Source: Bacteroidota bacterium
Lineage (GTDB): Bacteria > Bacteroidota > Bacteroidia > Bacteroidales > Bacteroidaceae
DNA length: 64,000 bases
Reading direction: 5' to 3'
Assembly (NCBI GenBank): GCA_023425865.1
Contig: JAFABV010000008.1
Span: 7,976 to 71,975 of the forward strand
In this document: positions 17,935 to 26,788 of the stretch, piece by piece
How positions within the stretch are numbered: the first letter of the stretch is position 1
Layout of the letters: each line of letters begins with the position of its first letter
Made by a program: the position numbers and the translations under genes
The notes under the pieces: generated by a model
Database searches by the model: none
The model's input: only the letters and a program-made list of their open reading frames with translations
What the model was told of the DNA's origin: nothing

Positions 17935-19241
17935 TCGAACGACAGGGCAGTCATCCCCTCACCCTTTTTGAGCTGAATGCACTTGTCAGTGAGGTCATCA
18001 GCACAGCGTTCACCTCTGCCTACTGGGTAGAGGCCGAGCTCTCTGAGGCACGCGAGGTGAGGGGCCACTGCTACATGGAGCTTATTCAGAAAGATGTGTT
18101 TGGTGCCGCCCCCGTGGCGCGCGCCTCGGCCAAATGCTGGAAGTCGGTCTGGGCATTCCTGCGTCCACGTTTCGAGAAAGTCACGGGCCAACCGCTGCAC
18201 GCGGGCATGAAGGTGCTGCTATGTGTGACGCCACAGTTTCATGAAGCCTACGGATTTTCTTGGATCGTGCAAGACATCGACCCCACCTACACCATGGGCG
18301 ACATGGCGCGCAAGCGACAGGAAATCATACAGCAACTGCATGCGGAGGGCATCTTCGACCTGCAGCGCGAACTGCCAATACCCACCTTTGCCCAACACGT
18401 GGCGGTGATCTCCAGCGAGAACGCGGCAGGATATGGCGACTTCTGCAACCAGCTGCGCAACAATGCCTACGGCTTTGCCTTCCACGTCACGCTCTTTCCG
18501 GCCGTCATGCAGGGCGACCAGGTGGAACCTACCATCATCGCGGCACTCAACGACATACATCGTGAGGCCGACAACTTTGACGTGGTGGTGATCATACGTG
18601 GCGGAGGCGCCACCGCCGACCTCAGCGGTTTCGACACATTGTTGCTCGCTGAGAACGTGGCCAACTTTCCCTTACCCATCATCACGGGCATAGGGCACGA
18701 ACGCGACGAAAGCATTCTTGACATGGTCTCCAATACCCGCGTGAAAACGCCCACCGCGGCAGCGGCACTGCTCATCGACCATCTCGCCATCACCTGGACC
18801 CGCATTGCCAATGCCCAAGAACGCATGATTGGCGGCGCACGCGCACGTATGGAACGCGAAAAAGCCCGATTTGACCGAAGCGCCGGGCGGGTACCCATAC
18901 TCTTCTCGCTCATCAAGACCCGGCAGGAGGCACGCATCGACCGATTGGCCACACAGATTGCCACGGGCATAAGCGCGCAACTCAACAAGGGCACCTACCG
19001 CATTGACGCCCTGTCGGCAAGGCTCTCGCAGCAATCGGAGCGCACACTCACCCAGGCCCGCCACCGCATAGAGCAACTTGAGCTACGCCTGAAAGGCGTA
19101 GACCCACAGGTCATGCTCAGCCGCGGATACAGCATTACCTACCACCAAGGCCGTGTGGTGAGAGACGCCTCGCGGCTCCAGAGCGGCGATGAGATAGAGA
19201 CCCGAGTGGGCAAAGGCAGCGTCACCTCAATCGTAAAATAA
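17931..19241 (+). CDS. xseA: Exodeoxyribonuclease VII large subunit
   Basis: 436 residues: an N-terminal OB-fold (LFELNALVSEVISTAFTSAY), then the catalytic domain with VVIIRGGGATADLSGFD and IITGIGHERDES. The C-terminus is helical with LSRGYSITY. With XseB it degrades single-stranded DNA in both directions. ATG 17931 is used because it begins the homology and overlaps the previous stop by four bases; the longer upstream frame lies inside the subtilase gene. Confidence 0.95.
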   Translation: MIERQGSHPLTLFELNALVSEVISTAFTSAYWVEAELSEAREVRGHCYMELIQKDVFGAAPVARASAKCWKSVWAFLRPRFEKVTGQPLHAGMKVLLCVTPQFHEAYGFSWIVQDIDPTYTMGDMARKRQEIIQQLHAEGIFDLQRELPIPTFAQHVAVISSENAAGYGDFCNQLRNNAYGFAFHVTLFPAVMQGDQVEPTIIAALNDIHREADNFDVVVIIRGGGATADLSGFDTLLLAENVANFPLPIITGIGHERDESILDMVSNTRVKTPTAAAALLIDHLAITWTRIANAQERMIGGARARMEREKARFDRSAGRVPILFSLIKTRQEARIDRLATQIATGISAQLNKGTYRIDALSARLSQQSERTLTQARHRIEQLELRLKGVDPQVMLSRGYSITYHQGRVVRDASRLQSGDEIETRVGKGSVTSIVK

Positions 19242-19262
19242 CATATCACCTTATACTTTATT

Positions 19263-19457
19263 ATGGCAAAAGAAACCAAATACGAGGATGCCATCCGACA
19301 GTTAGAGGACATCGTGACCAAACTGGAGAACAACGAACTCGAAATCGACGAGATGCCTTCGCAGCTCAAGAAGGCACAGGAACTCATCAAATTATGCAAG
19401 GACAAGCTCACGCAGACCGACGCGGAGATCAAGAAGATAACGGAGAGTCAGGGGTAA
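19263..19457 (+). CDS. xseB: Exodeoxyribonuclease VII small subunit
   Basis: 64 residues, family length. The helical-hairpin motif YEDAIRQLEDIVTKLENNEL is followed by the second helix KKAQELIKLCKDKLTQTDAEI. It is 21 bp after xseA, as expected for an XseAB pair. Confidence 0.93.
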   Translation: MAKETKYEDAIRQLEDIVTKLENNELEIDEMPSQLKKAQELIKLCKDKLTQTDAEIKKITESQG

Positions 19458-19488
19458 ACCACCCATGACACCGCGTAACCGCCCTACC

Positions 19489-19560
19489 CTGTCGCCCTGC
19501 CCACCATGGGGCAAGAGCCGGGGGCGCGACAGAGGGGGAACTGCAAGGTTATAGCTTTTT
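19489..19560 (+). terminator. Probable terminator after xseB
   Basis: A 7-bp outer stem CTGTCGC (19489-19495) pairs with GCGACAG (19526-19532) around a GC-rich inner fold. A T-run (CTTTTTTTCGCTTTTT) follows about 20 nt later, not directly. Confidence 0.4.
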
Positions 19561-19572
19561 TTCGCTTTTTCC

Positions 19573-19603
19573 TTGCGATTGATAATTATAATTTGTACTT
19601 TTG
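19573..19603 (+). promoter_or_regulatory. Promoter of ilvE
   Basis: -33 TTG (19573-19575) and -7 TACTTTTG (19596-19603) with 20 bp between them; the start codon is 40 bp further on. Confidence 0.65.
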
Positions 19604-19642
19604 CTCTATCTATGTGCCTTGACACTTAAAACATCAACTAAT

Positions 19643-20659
19643 ATGAAAGATTTGGATTGGTCTAATTTGTCTTTCGGTTACATCAAGACCGACTACAACG
19701 TGCGTTGTTACTATCGAGACGGGAAGTGGGGCGAAATTGAGGTATGCTCTGACGAGTATCTCAACCTGCATATGGCTGCCACCTGCCTGCACTACGGCCA
19801 AGAGGCCTTCGAGGGTCTGAAAGCCTATCGTTGCCCCGACGGCAAGGTGCGCGTCTTCCGCATGGACGAGAATGCCGCACGCTTGCAGAGCACCTGTAGA
19901 GGCATCATGATGCCAGAGTTGCCCACCGAGCGATTTGAGGAAATGGTCAAGAAGGTGGTACGCCTCAACCAAGAGTGGATACCCACCTACGAGAGCGGCG
20001 CTACACTCTACATTCGCCCGCTGCTCATTGGCACCAGTGCCCAGGTGGGCGTACACCCTTCGTCCGAGTATTGCTTCCTGATCTTCGTCACCCCAGTAGG
20101 TCCCTATTTCAAGGGCGGCTTTGCCACCAATCCATACGTCATCATCCGCGACTACGACCGCTCGGCACCTTTAGGCACGGGCATCTACAAGGTGGGCGGC
20201 AACTATGCCGCTTCGCTCAAGGCCAACGCCATCGCCCATGAGAAAGGCTATGCCAGCGAGTTCTATCTCGACGCCCGTGAGAAGAAATATGTAGACGAGT
20301 GTGGCGCGGCCAACTTCTTCGGCATCAAAGACAATACCTATGTCACGCCGAAGTCTACCTCTATCCTCCCCTCCATCACCAACAAGAGCCTGATGCAGAT
20401 TGCCGAAGACCTGGGCATGAAGGTGGAGCGCAGACCCATTCCCGAGGAAGAGTTGGCTACGTTTGAGGAAGCCGGTGCCTGCGGCACGGCGGCCGTAATC
20501 TCGCCCATCTCGCACCTCGACGACCTCGACACCGGCGCACGCTACGACTATGGCGAGCAGCCCGGACCCTGGTCGCGCAAACTCTACGACACCATTCGCG
20601 GCATACAGTATGGCACCATCGAGGACAAGCACGGATGGACCACTGTGGTCATTGAGTAA
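19643..20659 (+). CDS. ilvE: Branched-chain amino acid aminotransferase
   Basis: A 338-residue fold-type IV PLP enzyme catalysing the last step of Leu, Ile and Val synthesis and the first of their breakdown. The catalytic lysine lies in GIYKVGGNYAASL. Other family marks are CLHYGQEAFEGLKAYR, LYIRPLLIGT and CGTAAVISPI. The start MKDLDWSNLSFGY follows the promoter by 40 bp. It is the only branched-chain gene outside the leu operon in this window. Confidence 0.95.
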   Translation: MKDLDWSNLSFGYIKTDYNVRCYYRDGKWGEIEVCSDEYLNLHMAATCLHYGQEAFEGLKAYRCPDGKVRVFRMDENAARLQSTCRGIMMPELPTERFEEMVKKVVRLNQEWIPTYESGATLYIRPLLIGTSAQVGVHPSSEYCFLIFVTPVGPYFKGGFATNPYVIIRDYDRSAPLGTGIYKVGGNYAASLKANAIAHEKGYASEFYLDAREKKYVDECGAANFFGIKDNTYVTPKSTSILPSITNKSLMQIAEDLGMKVERRPIPEEELATFEEAGACGTAAVISPISHLDDLDTGARYDYGEQPGPWSRKLYDTIRGIQYGTIEDKHGWTTVVIE

Positions 20660-20721
20660 AAACCACAGGATAAGACAACACCGCTTTGGCCATTGCTGAC
20701 GCAACGCCAAACCCACTTTCA

Positions 20722-20753
20722 GGCTGCCCCCCAAAGGGCAGCCTGACTTGTTA
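20722..20753 (+). terminator. Intrinsic terminator of ilvE
   Basis: A perfect 10-bp stem CAGGCTGCCC / GGGCAGCCTG with a 6-nt loop, followed by a short T-rich stretch (ACTTGTT). Confidence 0.8.
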
Positions 20754-20794
20754 TATGCCACTTAGCGCTGTGGCGGCAGGCCGACAAGGGAGAA

Positions 20795-20907
20795 TGGTTC
20801 AATATAAAACCACACGATAATTCTATATAAAACCATCCGATGATTCTATATAAAACCATACTGTGATTTTATATAAAACCATACTGTGATTCTATATAGA
20901 ACCATTG
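20795..20907. repeat. 23-bp tandem repeat array 2 (five units)
   Basis: Unit starts at 20797, 20820, 20843, 20866 and 20889. Same core as array 1. The final unit reads TTCTATATAGAA, a perfect 12-bp palindrome. It lies between two terminators of convergent genes. Confidence 0.9.
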
Positions 20908-20974
20908 GACCATAAGGGCTTGGAGACGACCTGAAAGGGGCGACTGCGTGGCCCAGAAACAGCGAGAAGGGCGC

Positions 20975-21009
20975 ACGAAAACAGCCGCCTGGACTGACCA
21001 GACGGCTGT
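20975..21009 (-). terminator. Intrinsic terminator of ppiD
   Basis: On the minus strand a 9-bp stem CAGCCGTCT / AGGCGGCTG (one G-T pair) with a 9-nt loop, followed by TTTTCG. Confidence 0.7.
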
Positions 21010-21074
21010 AAGAATGTATGCTACACGGGCACCGCATGGCGAAAGACACCGATGCACCGTTGTAAAGTCGGGAT

Positions 21075-23216
21075 TTAGAAGAACAGGTAACGGTTGTCTA
21101 CGACCTTGGCCTTGGTGTAAAGCTCGTTCATGAAGTTGCCTGCATACTGCATGGCCTTCTGGCGGAGCTTGGCCTCCTGCTGCTTCTCGTCGTACTTGGC
21201 GGCATTCTTCGAACGCTTCACCACCTGGAACTGGTATACGCCGGCCTGACCCTTGACGGGATGGGCGCTGAAGGCACCCTGCTTGGTGGCATACACCGCG
21301 CCGCTCAGGGCAGACTCGCTGGCACCTGTGGCCTGTACAAAGACGGGAGCGGCGAAGGTCACCTGGTTGATGGTGGTCACGTTGGCGCCTTTGGCCTTGG
21401 CAGCCGCAATGCTTCCCGCGGTCTTGGCCTTGGCGATGAGCTGCTCGGCCTTCTTGTCGCGCAGCACCTCCTGCTTGATAATCTCCTTCACCTGTGCGTC
21501 AGACAAGTCGCGGTAGCCGATGGGGTGAATCTTCTTGCAAACCACGAGGAGCAGATTGTTACCATTGTCACCGCACTCGTACATCTCAGACACTTCACCC
21601 TCCTTGGCAGCGAAGAGCCACTTCATGGCGTCGCGTGTGGAGTGAATGCCTGCCAAGTAGTGCTGGCTGGTGGTCACGTCATTGGCCTCCATCACACGGT
21701 ATCCGCTCTTGGCTGCATTCTTCTCAATGTCGGCGGCCGTCTTGTTGGCGCTGACGAAAGAGCTGAACTTATTGAATATGGCACTGCGTGTATCCTTAGA
21801 GTAGTCGATGGGCTTTTTCACGATGGCGGCCATGTACTTATCCACCATATTCCTGCGGTTGAGCACCTGCACGATGATGTTGCCCTGTGTAAGGCTGATG
21901 TTCTTGGTCTCATTGACACCCATGGTGAGCAGGCTGCTGATGTAGCTCTGTGTCTCCTTGTCCATAGAGGGAGAATACTCGTACATGCGTGTGGTGAGCC
22001 ACTGCTCCTTGCCGTCTTGGCCATATTTCTTGGCAAGCGTGGCGAAGTCGGCACCGGCCTTCAGCGCGTTGTAGATAGAGTCGGCACGCTGGTGAGCCTC
22101 GTCGGGCGTGGTGCCACCCACCTGAATGCCACGGAACTGCACAGAGTCGGGCAGCTGCTGCTTGGCAACCAGCCTGATGACGTTGAAGGTGTTATCCTGC
22201 ATGCTCTCTACAGGACCCAGCACCTGTCCAACCGACATAGAGTCGATCTTAGCGGCAATGTCTGTGGGGAAAGCTTCCTTGCCCACGGGTACACCAAGAT
22301 AAGGCACGGTAGAGGTGCTCTTGCGTACTACGTCTGAGGGATTTTCAGCCGTGGCAAGGTCTTTGGCATAGGCGCCCATCTCTTTCAACAGCGCGGCGCG
22401 GTCGGCAGCCGAGGCGTTGATAGGCACACTGACGTACTTGATGTCGCGGCTCTCCACAAACTGCTGGAAACGCGGCTTGAGCTCATCGTACTTGGCCTTG
22501 AGGTCAGACTCGGTGATCGTTACCTTGTCGTCCTGAATGCTGGAGTAAGGATAAGCGGCCAACTGAATCTGGCTCTCCTGGCTCTCCTCGTTGAAGCTCA
22601 TCTTGGCCTCTACGGGGTTAGAGAGGAAGCAGTGAGCCAACAGACCGTTGTACTTCTGCATGAGGAGCTGCTGACGGAGCGACTTCTCCACATAGGTCCA
22701 GTATTTGTAGATGCTCTGGTATTGCTCGGCAGCCTGAGGATTGGTATTCTTTACGCTGTTGTACTGAGCGAGGAACTGCTTGAGCTGGTTAGCGTCGAAG
22801 CGGCCGGTCTGCTGGTTGACAAACGGTGTAGAGAGAAGCATCTGGTTGGTACCTTCAGTGAAGACGTTTTGCATCTCGGCGTCAGTCACGGTGAGACCGA
22901 GTTTATCGCACTCACCCTTGATGATCTCATACTGCACAAAATTCTGCCATACCTGGTCGCGCAGCTGATTGAGCTGCTCATCGTTGAGATTCTCTTGCCC
23001 CATGACCTTCATGGCTTCTTGAGCCTCGTCAACGAGTTTGGCAAAATCTTCGTAGCTGATTTTGTTTCCTAACACCTCACCGACCTGCTGGCGCTGGTTG
23101 TTGCGAGACGATTCGCAAGAACGGAAGGCCTCCTCGGCAATGAAAGCAAACAGACCCAAACTGATGATGATAATCAGCAGGATGCCTTTGCTTCTGATTT
23201 TTCCTAATGCTGCCAT
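21075..23216 (-). CDS. ppiD: PpiD-like membrane-anchored peptidyl-prolyl isomerase/chaperone
   Basis: 713 residues. One N-terminal membrane anchor (GILLIIIISLGLFAFIAEEAF), then a SurA_N-like helical chaperone region (about residues 45-230) and parvulin-type PPIC regions (about 240-460), and a further helical and parvulin-like C-terminal part. It acts in the periplasm on newly exported outer-membrane proteins. Its own -7 box lies at 23291-23298. The position after CNNM, lptC and the barrel gene is a conserved Bacteroidetes arrangement. Confidence 0.88.
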   Translation of the reverse strand: MAALGKIRSKGILLIIIISLGLFAFIAEEAFRSCESSRNNQRQQVGEVLGNKISYEDFAKLVDEAQEAMKVMGQENLNDEQLNQLRDQVWQNFVQYEIIKGECDKLGLTVTDAEMQNVFTEGTNQMLLSTPFVNQQTGRFDANQLKQFLAQYNSVKNTNPQAAEQYQSIYKYWTYVEKSLRQQLLMQKYNGLLAHCFLSNPVEAKMSFNEESQESQIQLAAYPYSSIQDDKVTITESDLKAKYDELKPRFQQFVESRDIKYVSVPINASAADRAALLKEMGAYAKDLATAENPSDVVRKSTSTVPYLGVPVGKEAFPTDIAAKIDSMSVGQVLGPVESMQDNTFNVIRLVAKQQLPDSVQFRGIQVGGTTPDEAHQRADSIYNALKAGADFATLAKKYGQDGKEQWLTTRMYEYSPSMDKETQSYISSLLTMGVNETKNISLTQGNIIVQVLNRRNMVDKYMAAIVKKPIDYSKDTRSAIFNKFSSFVSANKTAADIEKNAAKSGYRVMEANDVTTSQHYLAGIHSTRDAMKWLFAAKEGEVSEMYECGDNGNNLLLVVCKKIHPIGYRDLSDAQVKEIIKQEVLRDKKAEQLIAKAKTAGSIAAAKAKGANVTTINQVTFAAPVFVQATGASESALSGAVYATKQGAFSAHPVKGQAGVYQFQVVKRSKNAAKYDEKQQEAKLRQKAMQYAGNFMNELYTKAKVVDNRYLFF

Positions 23217-23290
23217 TTGTTTTAAAGTTATTTATTGTTTTATGTTTATCGTTATAGGATTGTCTGTCGCAGTATATTACAAAAAGCGTA

Positions 23291-23298
23291 CAAATTTA
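23291..23298 (-). promoter_or_regulatory. -7 element of ppiD
   Basis: TAAATTTG on the minus strand, about 75 nt before the start codon. Confidence 0.5.
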
Positions 23299-23331
23299 CT
23301 AATTTAATAGCAAACGAGTGAATAATTATAT

Positions 23332-23367
23332 AAGAAAAAACAGTGAAGAATGGTTTTTCTCACAGTT
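23332..23367 (-). terminator. Possible terminator after the CNNM gene
   Basis: On the minus strand AACTGTGA pairs with TCACTGTT (one mismatch), followed by a run of Ts. It separates the CNNM operon from ppiD. Confidence 0.4.
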
Positions 23368-23401
23368 AGTTAGGGGTAATTTGACATGCATGCGTGTTTC
23401 C

Positions 23402-24664
23402 TCACTTCTCTACATGCAACCTGACAAGCTCTATCTTGGTCATGGTGTTTTTGATAATCTTGAAGCTGAACTTGCCTATGGTCACCACTTCATTGAGCTT
23501 GGGGAAGCTCTCAAATTCGTGCAGGATGAGACCGCCAAGGGTCATATAGTCGTCGCTTTCGGGCAAATCGAGGTCGAACATGGCGTTTACCTTGTCGATT
23601 TCGAGGCGCGCGGAAAGAATGTAATCGCCGTCATCGGTCACTTTTGCGATATAATTGTCGTTATCGTGCTCGTCTTGTATATCGCCGAAAATTTCTTCCA
23701 CCAAGTCTTCTAACGATACGATGCCACTGGTACCGCCAAACTCGTCGACCACCACGCCGATGGTCTTTTTCTGCTGGAGAAAGATGCGCATGAGTTTCTG
23801 GGCGGCCATGGTCTCAGGCACAAAGGGTATGGTGCGCACTTGGTCTTGCCAGCGCTCGGGCTTGTGAAACATTTCCGAGCTATGGATATAGCCCACGATG
23901 TGGTCGATATCGTCTTTGTAGACAATGATTTTCGACTTGCCGCTCTCCACGAACATTTGCATGAGTTCTGCAAGCGTGCAGTCTTCCATGTCAACGGCAC
24001 AAATCTCCGTGCGGGGAATCATGCAGTCGCGCACCTTGGTGTCGGGAAACTCCAAGGCATTCTGGAAGATCTTGACCTCGTCGCCCACGGCCTCGTCGTT
24101 GGGCGCGTTGTCGATAGACGACTGCACCAAATAGTCGAGGTCTACCTTGGTAAATCCTTCATCATCGGACTCAGACCCCAGCTTGATGCCAACGACCCGC
24201 AGCAGCATCCGCGAGAGAAAGGTGGCAAACTTGCTGACAGGCCACAGGATGATGTAGAAAACATAAGCGATGGGAGCGAAAAAAGACAGTAGTTTGTTAG
24301 GGCTGCTCTTGAACAAGGTCTTGGGAAGAAACTCGCCCGTGAAGAGTACGATGAGCGTAGAGATGATGGTGTCGGCAGGAACGGTGAAACCGGCGTCCAT
24401 GCCCTTGAAGACCGTACTGTCGAACAGTCGGGCGAAAAGTATACCATAGATCACCAGTACGATATTGTTGCCTACGAGCATCGTCGACACAAAGCCATTG
24501 GGGCGGCGATAAAAGAAAGCGAGGAGCTTGGCAGAGAGAGCATTCTTCTCCTTGTCCATCTCGGCCAACATCCTGTTGCTCGACACAAAGGCAATCTCCA
24601 TGCCCGAAAAGAAGGCACTGAGTATCATCGTCAGGACGATTTCTATGATAAGCAATGTATCCAC
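23402..24664 (-). CDS. CNNM/CorC-type membrane protein with CBS domains (hemolysin family)
   Basis: 420 residues: a DUF21/CNNM membrane domain (about residues 1-180, opening LLIIEIVLTMILSAFFSGME), a CBS pair (about 200-320, with VRDCMIPRTEICAVD and VVDEFGGTSGIVSLEDLVEE), and a C-terminal CorC_HlyC domain. Family members are linked to Mg2+ or Co2+ efflux; a hemolysin role is not implied. It is third in a leftward operon after the barrel gene and lptC. Confidence 0.9.
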   Translation of the reverse strand: MDTLLIIEIVLTMILSAFFSGMEIAFVSSNRMLAEMDKEKNALSAKLLAFFYRRPNGFVSTMLVGNNIVLVIYGILFARLFDSTVFKGMDAGFTVPADTIISTLIVLFTGEFLPKTLFKSSPNKLLSFFAPIAYVFYIILWPVSKFATFLSRMLLRVVGIKLGSESDDEGFTKVDLDYLVQSSIDNAPNDEAVGDEVKIFQNALEFPDTKVRDCMIPRTEICAVDMEDCTLAELMQMFVESGKSKIIVYKDDIDHIVGYIHSSEMFHKPERWQDQVRTIPFVPETMAAQKLMRIFLQQKKTIGVVVDEFGGTSGIVSLEDLVEEIFGDIQDEHDNDNYIAKVTDDGDYILSARLEIDKVNAMFDLDLPESDDYMTLGGLILHEFESFPKLNEVVTIGKFSFKIIKNTMTKIELVRLHVEK

Positions 24665-24685
24665 TTGTTCTAAAACCTCATACGT

Positions 24686-25342
24686 TTAATAGTTTCGCTC
24701 GGGCAGAGCCATCTGGCGCTGGCTCTTCTGGATGCTGTCTTGCTTGAGGCGCGCGGAGTCTGACTCCTGAGAACTGTTGTCGAAGTCTGAACGCACGAAG
24801 GAGCCCTTGGAATTGGAGACATAATACCGCGTCATCTTTTCATCTGAACGGAAATAGGTACCCTGCAGCGTACGGTCGGGGGTAACCAAGCGCGAGAAGA
24901 CATTGGAATAGAGCTCGTGCTGACGCTCGTCCCAGAACAACTGCTCACTGGAGAAGCGCAGCCCGTCTTTGGTAAGGATGCGTACACGCGAACGCAACTC
25001 CCACAGATTCTGCTTGTCGTAATAATAGGCGGTGTCGCACTGTATATAAGCCTGGACATGGAACTTCTCATCAAACTGTTCGAGAAAGAGCCCCTTGTCA
25101 AAATACCAGCGCGAGGGTTTCTTATTCTGGTTGACCTCCCAGCGCTCGGTCACGATACGATATTTGATGACACCCGAGTCGGATATCAACGTATTGACAC
25201 CCCAACTGGTCATGACGGCCACAGAATCACGGTCATGTATGGCGGCAGCCGTATGCTCCACCTGCTCCTGGCAGGCGGCAACGGCGACAACTACCAACAG
25301 TGCCGCCAACCCGTGCTTGATGAACGAAAACGCAGTTGACAT
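24686..25342 (-). CDS. lptC: LPS export periplasmic lipoprotein LptC
   Basis: 218 residues. A lipoprotein signal with lipobox VAVAAC gives Cys24. The LptC beta-jellyroll follows, with WYFDKGLFLEQFDEKF and the DGLRFSSEQLFWDERQHELYS pattern (shown in part) typical of LptA/LptC folds. It bridges the LptBFG ABC transporter and the LptA/LptD periplasmic route for lipopolysaccharide. The end of the gene is 21 bp from the CNNM start. Confidence 0.88.
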   Translation of the reverse strand: MSTAFSFIKHGLAALLVVVAVAACQEQVEHTAAAIHDRDSVAVMTSWGVNTLISDSGVIKYRIVTERWEVNQNKKPSRWYFDKGLFLEQFDEKFHVQAYIQCDTAYYYDKQNLWELRSRVRILTKDGLRFSSEQLFWDERQHELYSNVFSRLVTPDRTLQGTYFRSDEKMTRYYVSNSKGSFVRSDFDNSSQESDSARLKQDSIQKSQRQMALPERNY

Positions 25343-25365
25343 GGCTTACGAGAAGCAGGTCGTCA

Positions 25366-26670
25366 TTAATCTACCTTCCACTTGGCAAACCAACGCTCGT
25401 TGAAGGTCAGGCCGATATTGATACGGAATGTATTCTCAGTGATATAGCTCTTTGCCGTCTGGCGCACCCACTGTGCACTGATGTTGAGCATGGAGCGGTT
25501 GTTCCAGCTGTTGACGATGGGAATACCGAAGCCCAGTGAGGCACTGATTTCCTTAGGTCCATCCTGTCCGTTGATAATATAATAAGGTGTGGCATACGAC
25601 ACGCCGGCACGATAATGTATGCGCTTGACAAAGCTACGGCCGTATTCAGCGGCACAGTAGTCGGCACCGGCCGTCAGCTTGTGGCGGTCTTTATAGAACC
25701 CCGACACCATGTCGTACGTGGCATTGCCGTTGGTGTCGAGCTTGTACTCGGGCGTTTCGATGCTGCCCCACTTCTGGAAATTATAATCTACGCCTACCTT
25801 CAACTTGTTGTTATAATTGTAAGCCAAGCCCACGCCGATGGTCGTGGGGATTTCCAGTTTCAAGGCGTCTGACGTGAGTACAGTGGTATCAGCCACTGCG
25901 GTCTGGGTGTTATTGGAAATCAGCTTGAGCGTGGGGTCGCCTCCAATCTTATGGCCCATGCCGTAAGTGGCACCAATGGTGACCTGATGCTTCTTGTTTA
26001 TGGTAGCGACATACTGCATACCAAAGTCGACTTTGTAGTTGCGTACGTCGGATGTGTACTCTTTGGTTAGCGTGTTGGCGTAGCTGTCACTGTAGCTGTT
26101 GACAACCGTACGTGTGTATCCGCCGAAGAGGTACCCGCCATTCACACCCACCGAAAGCCCTTTGACAGGCTCCCAGCCGACACCCACGTAAATCTGATGC
26201 AGTCCACCCGAGCCGTTATAGGTATTGGTAACAACCGTGTTGTTGGCGTCGTTGACGTTTTGAGAGGTGCTGTAAGAATAGCCAGTATTGGTATAAGGTA
26301 TGATACCGAAACTCACGCCCACATGCCTGAAGGCCCGAAAGCCAGCCACGACATACTCAATGTTAGAGTTCTTGGCGTTGAGCTTCGTGCCGCCTTCCTT
26401 GAAGTTGGTGATCTGACCGGAGATACCTGCGTCGAAGATAAAAGACAAACTGTCGATAGATGAATATGAAGCCGGATTCAGATAATTTACCTGGTTGTGC
26501 TCGCGAAAGCCCAAGCCTAAGCCGTTCATGCCGCGGTTGAAGCCAGAGGTCTGGTCGGACAGAATGCCAAGTCCAAACTGACTGTAAGGGGAATTAGTAC
26601 CACTTTGAGCAACTGACACTTGGTAAACTGTGGCCAACAACAGGGCTGCAGCAAAGTATCTCTTCTTCAT
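25366..26670 (-). CDS. Outer-membrane beta-barrel protein (FadL-like)
   Basis: 434 residues with a signal peptide (residues 1-21, ending VSVAQ). The start of the mature protein, GTNSPYSQFGLGIL, and the NPASYSSIDSLSF motif recall FadL/OmpP1-type barrels. Alternating strands continue to a C-terminal GLTFNERWFAKWKVD. The substrate is unknown. It lies 23 bp upstream of lptC; the gene order is conserved in Bacteroidetes, suggesting an envelope role. Confidence 0.8.
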   Translation of the reverse strand: MKKRYFAAALLLATVYQVSVAQSGTNSPYSQFGLGILSDQTSGFNRGMNGLGLGFREHNQVNYLNPASYSSIDSLSFIFDAGISGQITNFKEGGTKLNAKNSNIEYVVAGFRAFRHVGVSFGIIPYTNTGYSYSTSQNVNDANNTVVTNTYNGSGGLHQIYVGVGWEPVKGLSVGVNGGYLFGGYTRTVVNSYSDSYANTLTKEYTSDVRNYKVDFGMQYVATINKKHQVTIGATYGMGHKIGGDPTLKLISNNTQTAVADTTVLTSDALKLEIPTTIGVGLAYNYNNKLKVGVDYNFQKWGSIETPEYKLDTNGNATYDMVSGFYKDRHKLTAGADYCAAEYGRSFVKRIHYRAGVSYATPYYIINGQDGPKEISASLGFGIPIVNSWNNRSMLNISAQWVRQTAKSYITENTFRINIGLTFNERWFAKWKVD

Positions 26671-26723
26671 ATTCGATGTTTCGTTATCTTACTTTTGTTG
26701 ACTGATAGTGAAAAAGTCAACTG

Positions 26724-26731
26724 CAAAAGTA
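26724..26731 (-). promoter_or_regulatory. -7 element of the barrel-lptC-CNNM operon
   Basis: TACTTTTG on the minus strand, about 54 nt before the start codon. Confidence 0.55.
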
Positions 26732-26776
26732 TTGAAAAAAAACGAAACAAAAGCACGATAAGTGGAAATAATAAGG

Positions 26777-26784
26777 TATTTTTG
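26777..26784 (+). promoter_or_regulatory. -7 element of the DUF4105 gene
   Basis: TATTTTTG. It lies downstream of the first in-frame ATG (26762), which is therefore probably not used. Confidence 0.5.
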
Positions 26785-26788
26785 CATC

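Larger units (their letters stand above)
20660..21074. other. Intergenic region between convergent ilvE and ppiD
   Basis: 415 bp with no gene. Contents: the ilvE terminator, 23-bp repeat array 2 and the ppiD terminator. Confidence 0.8.
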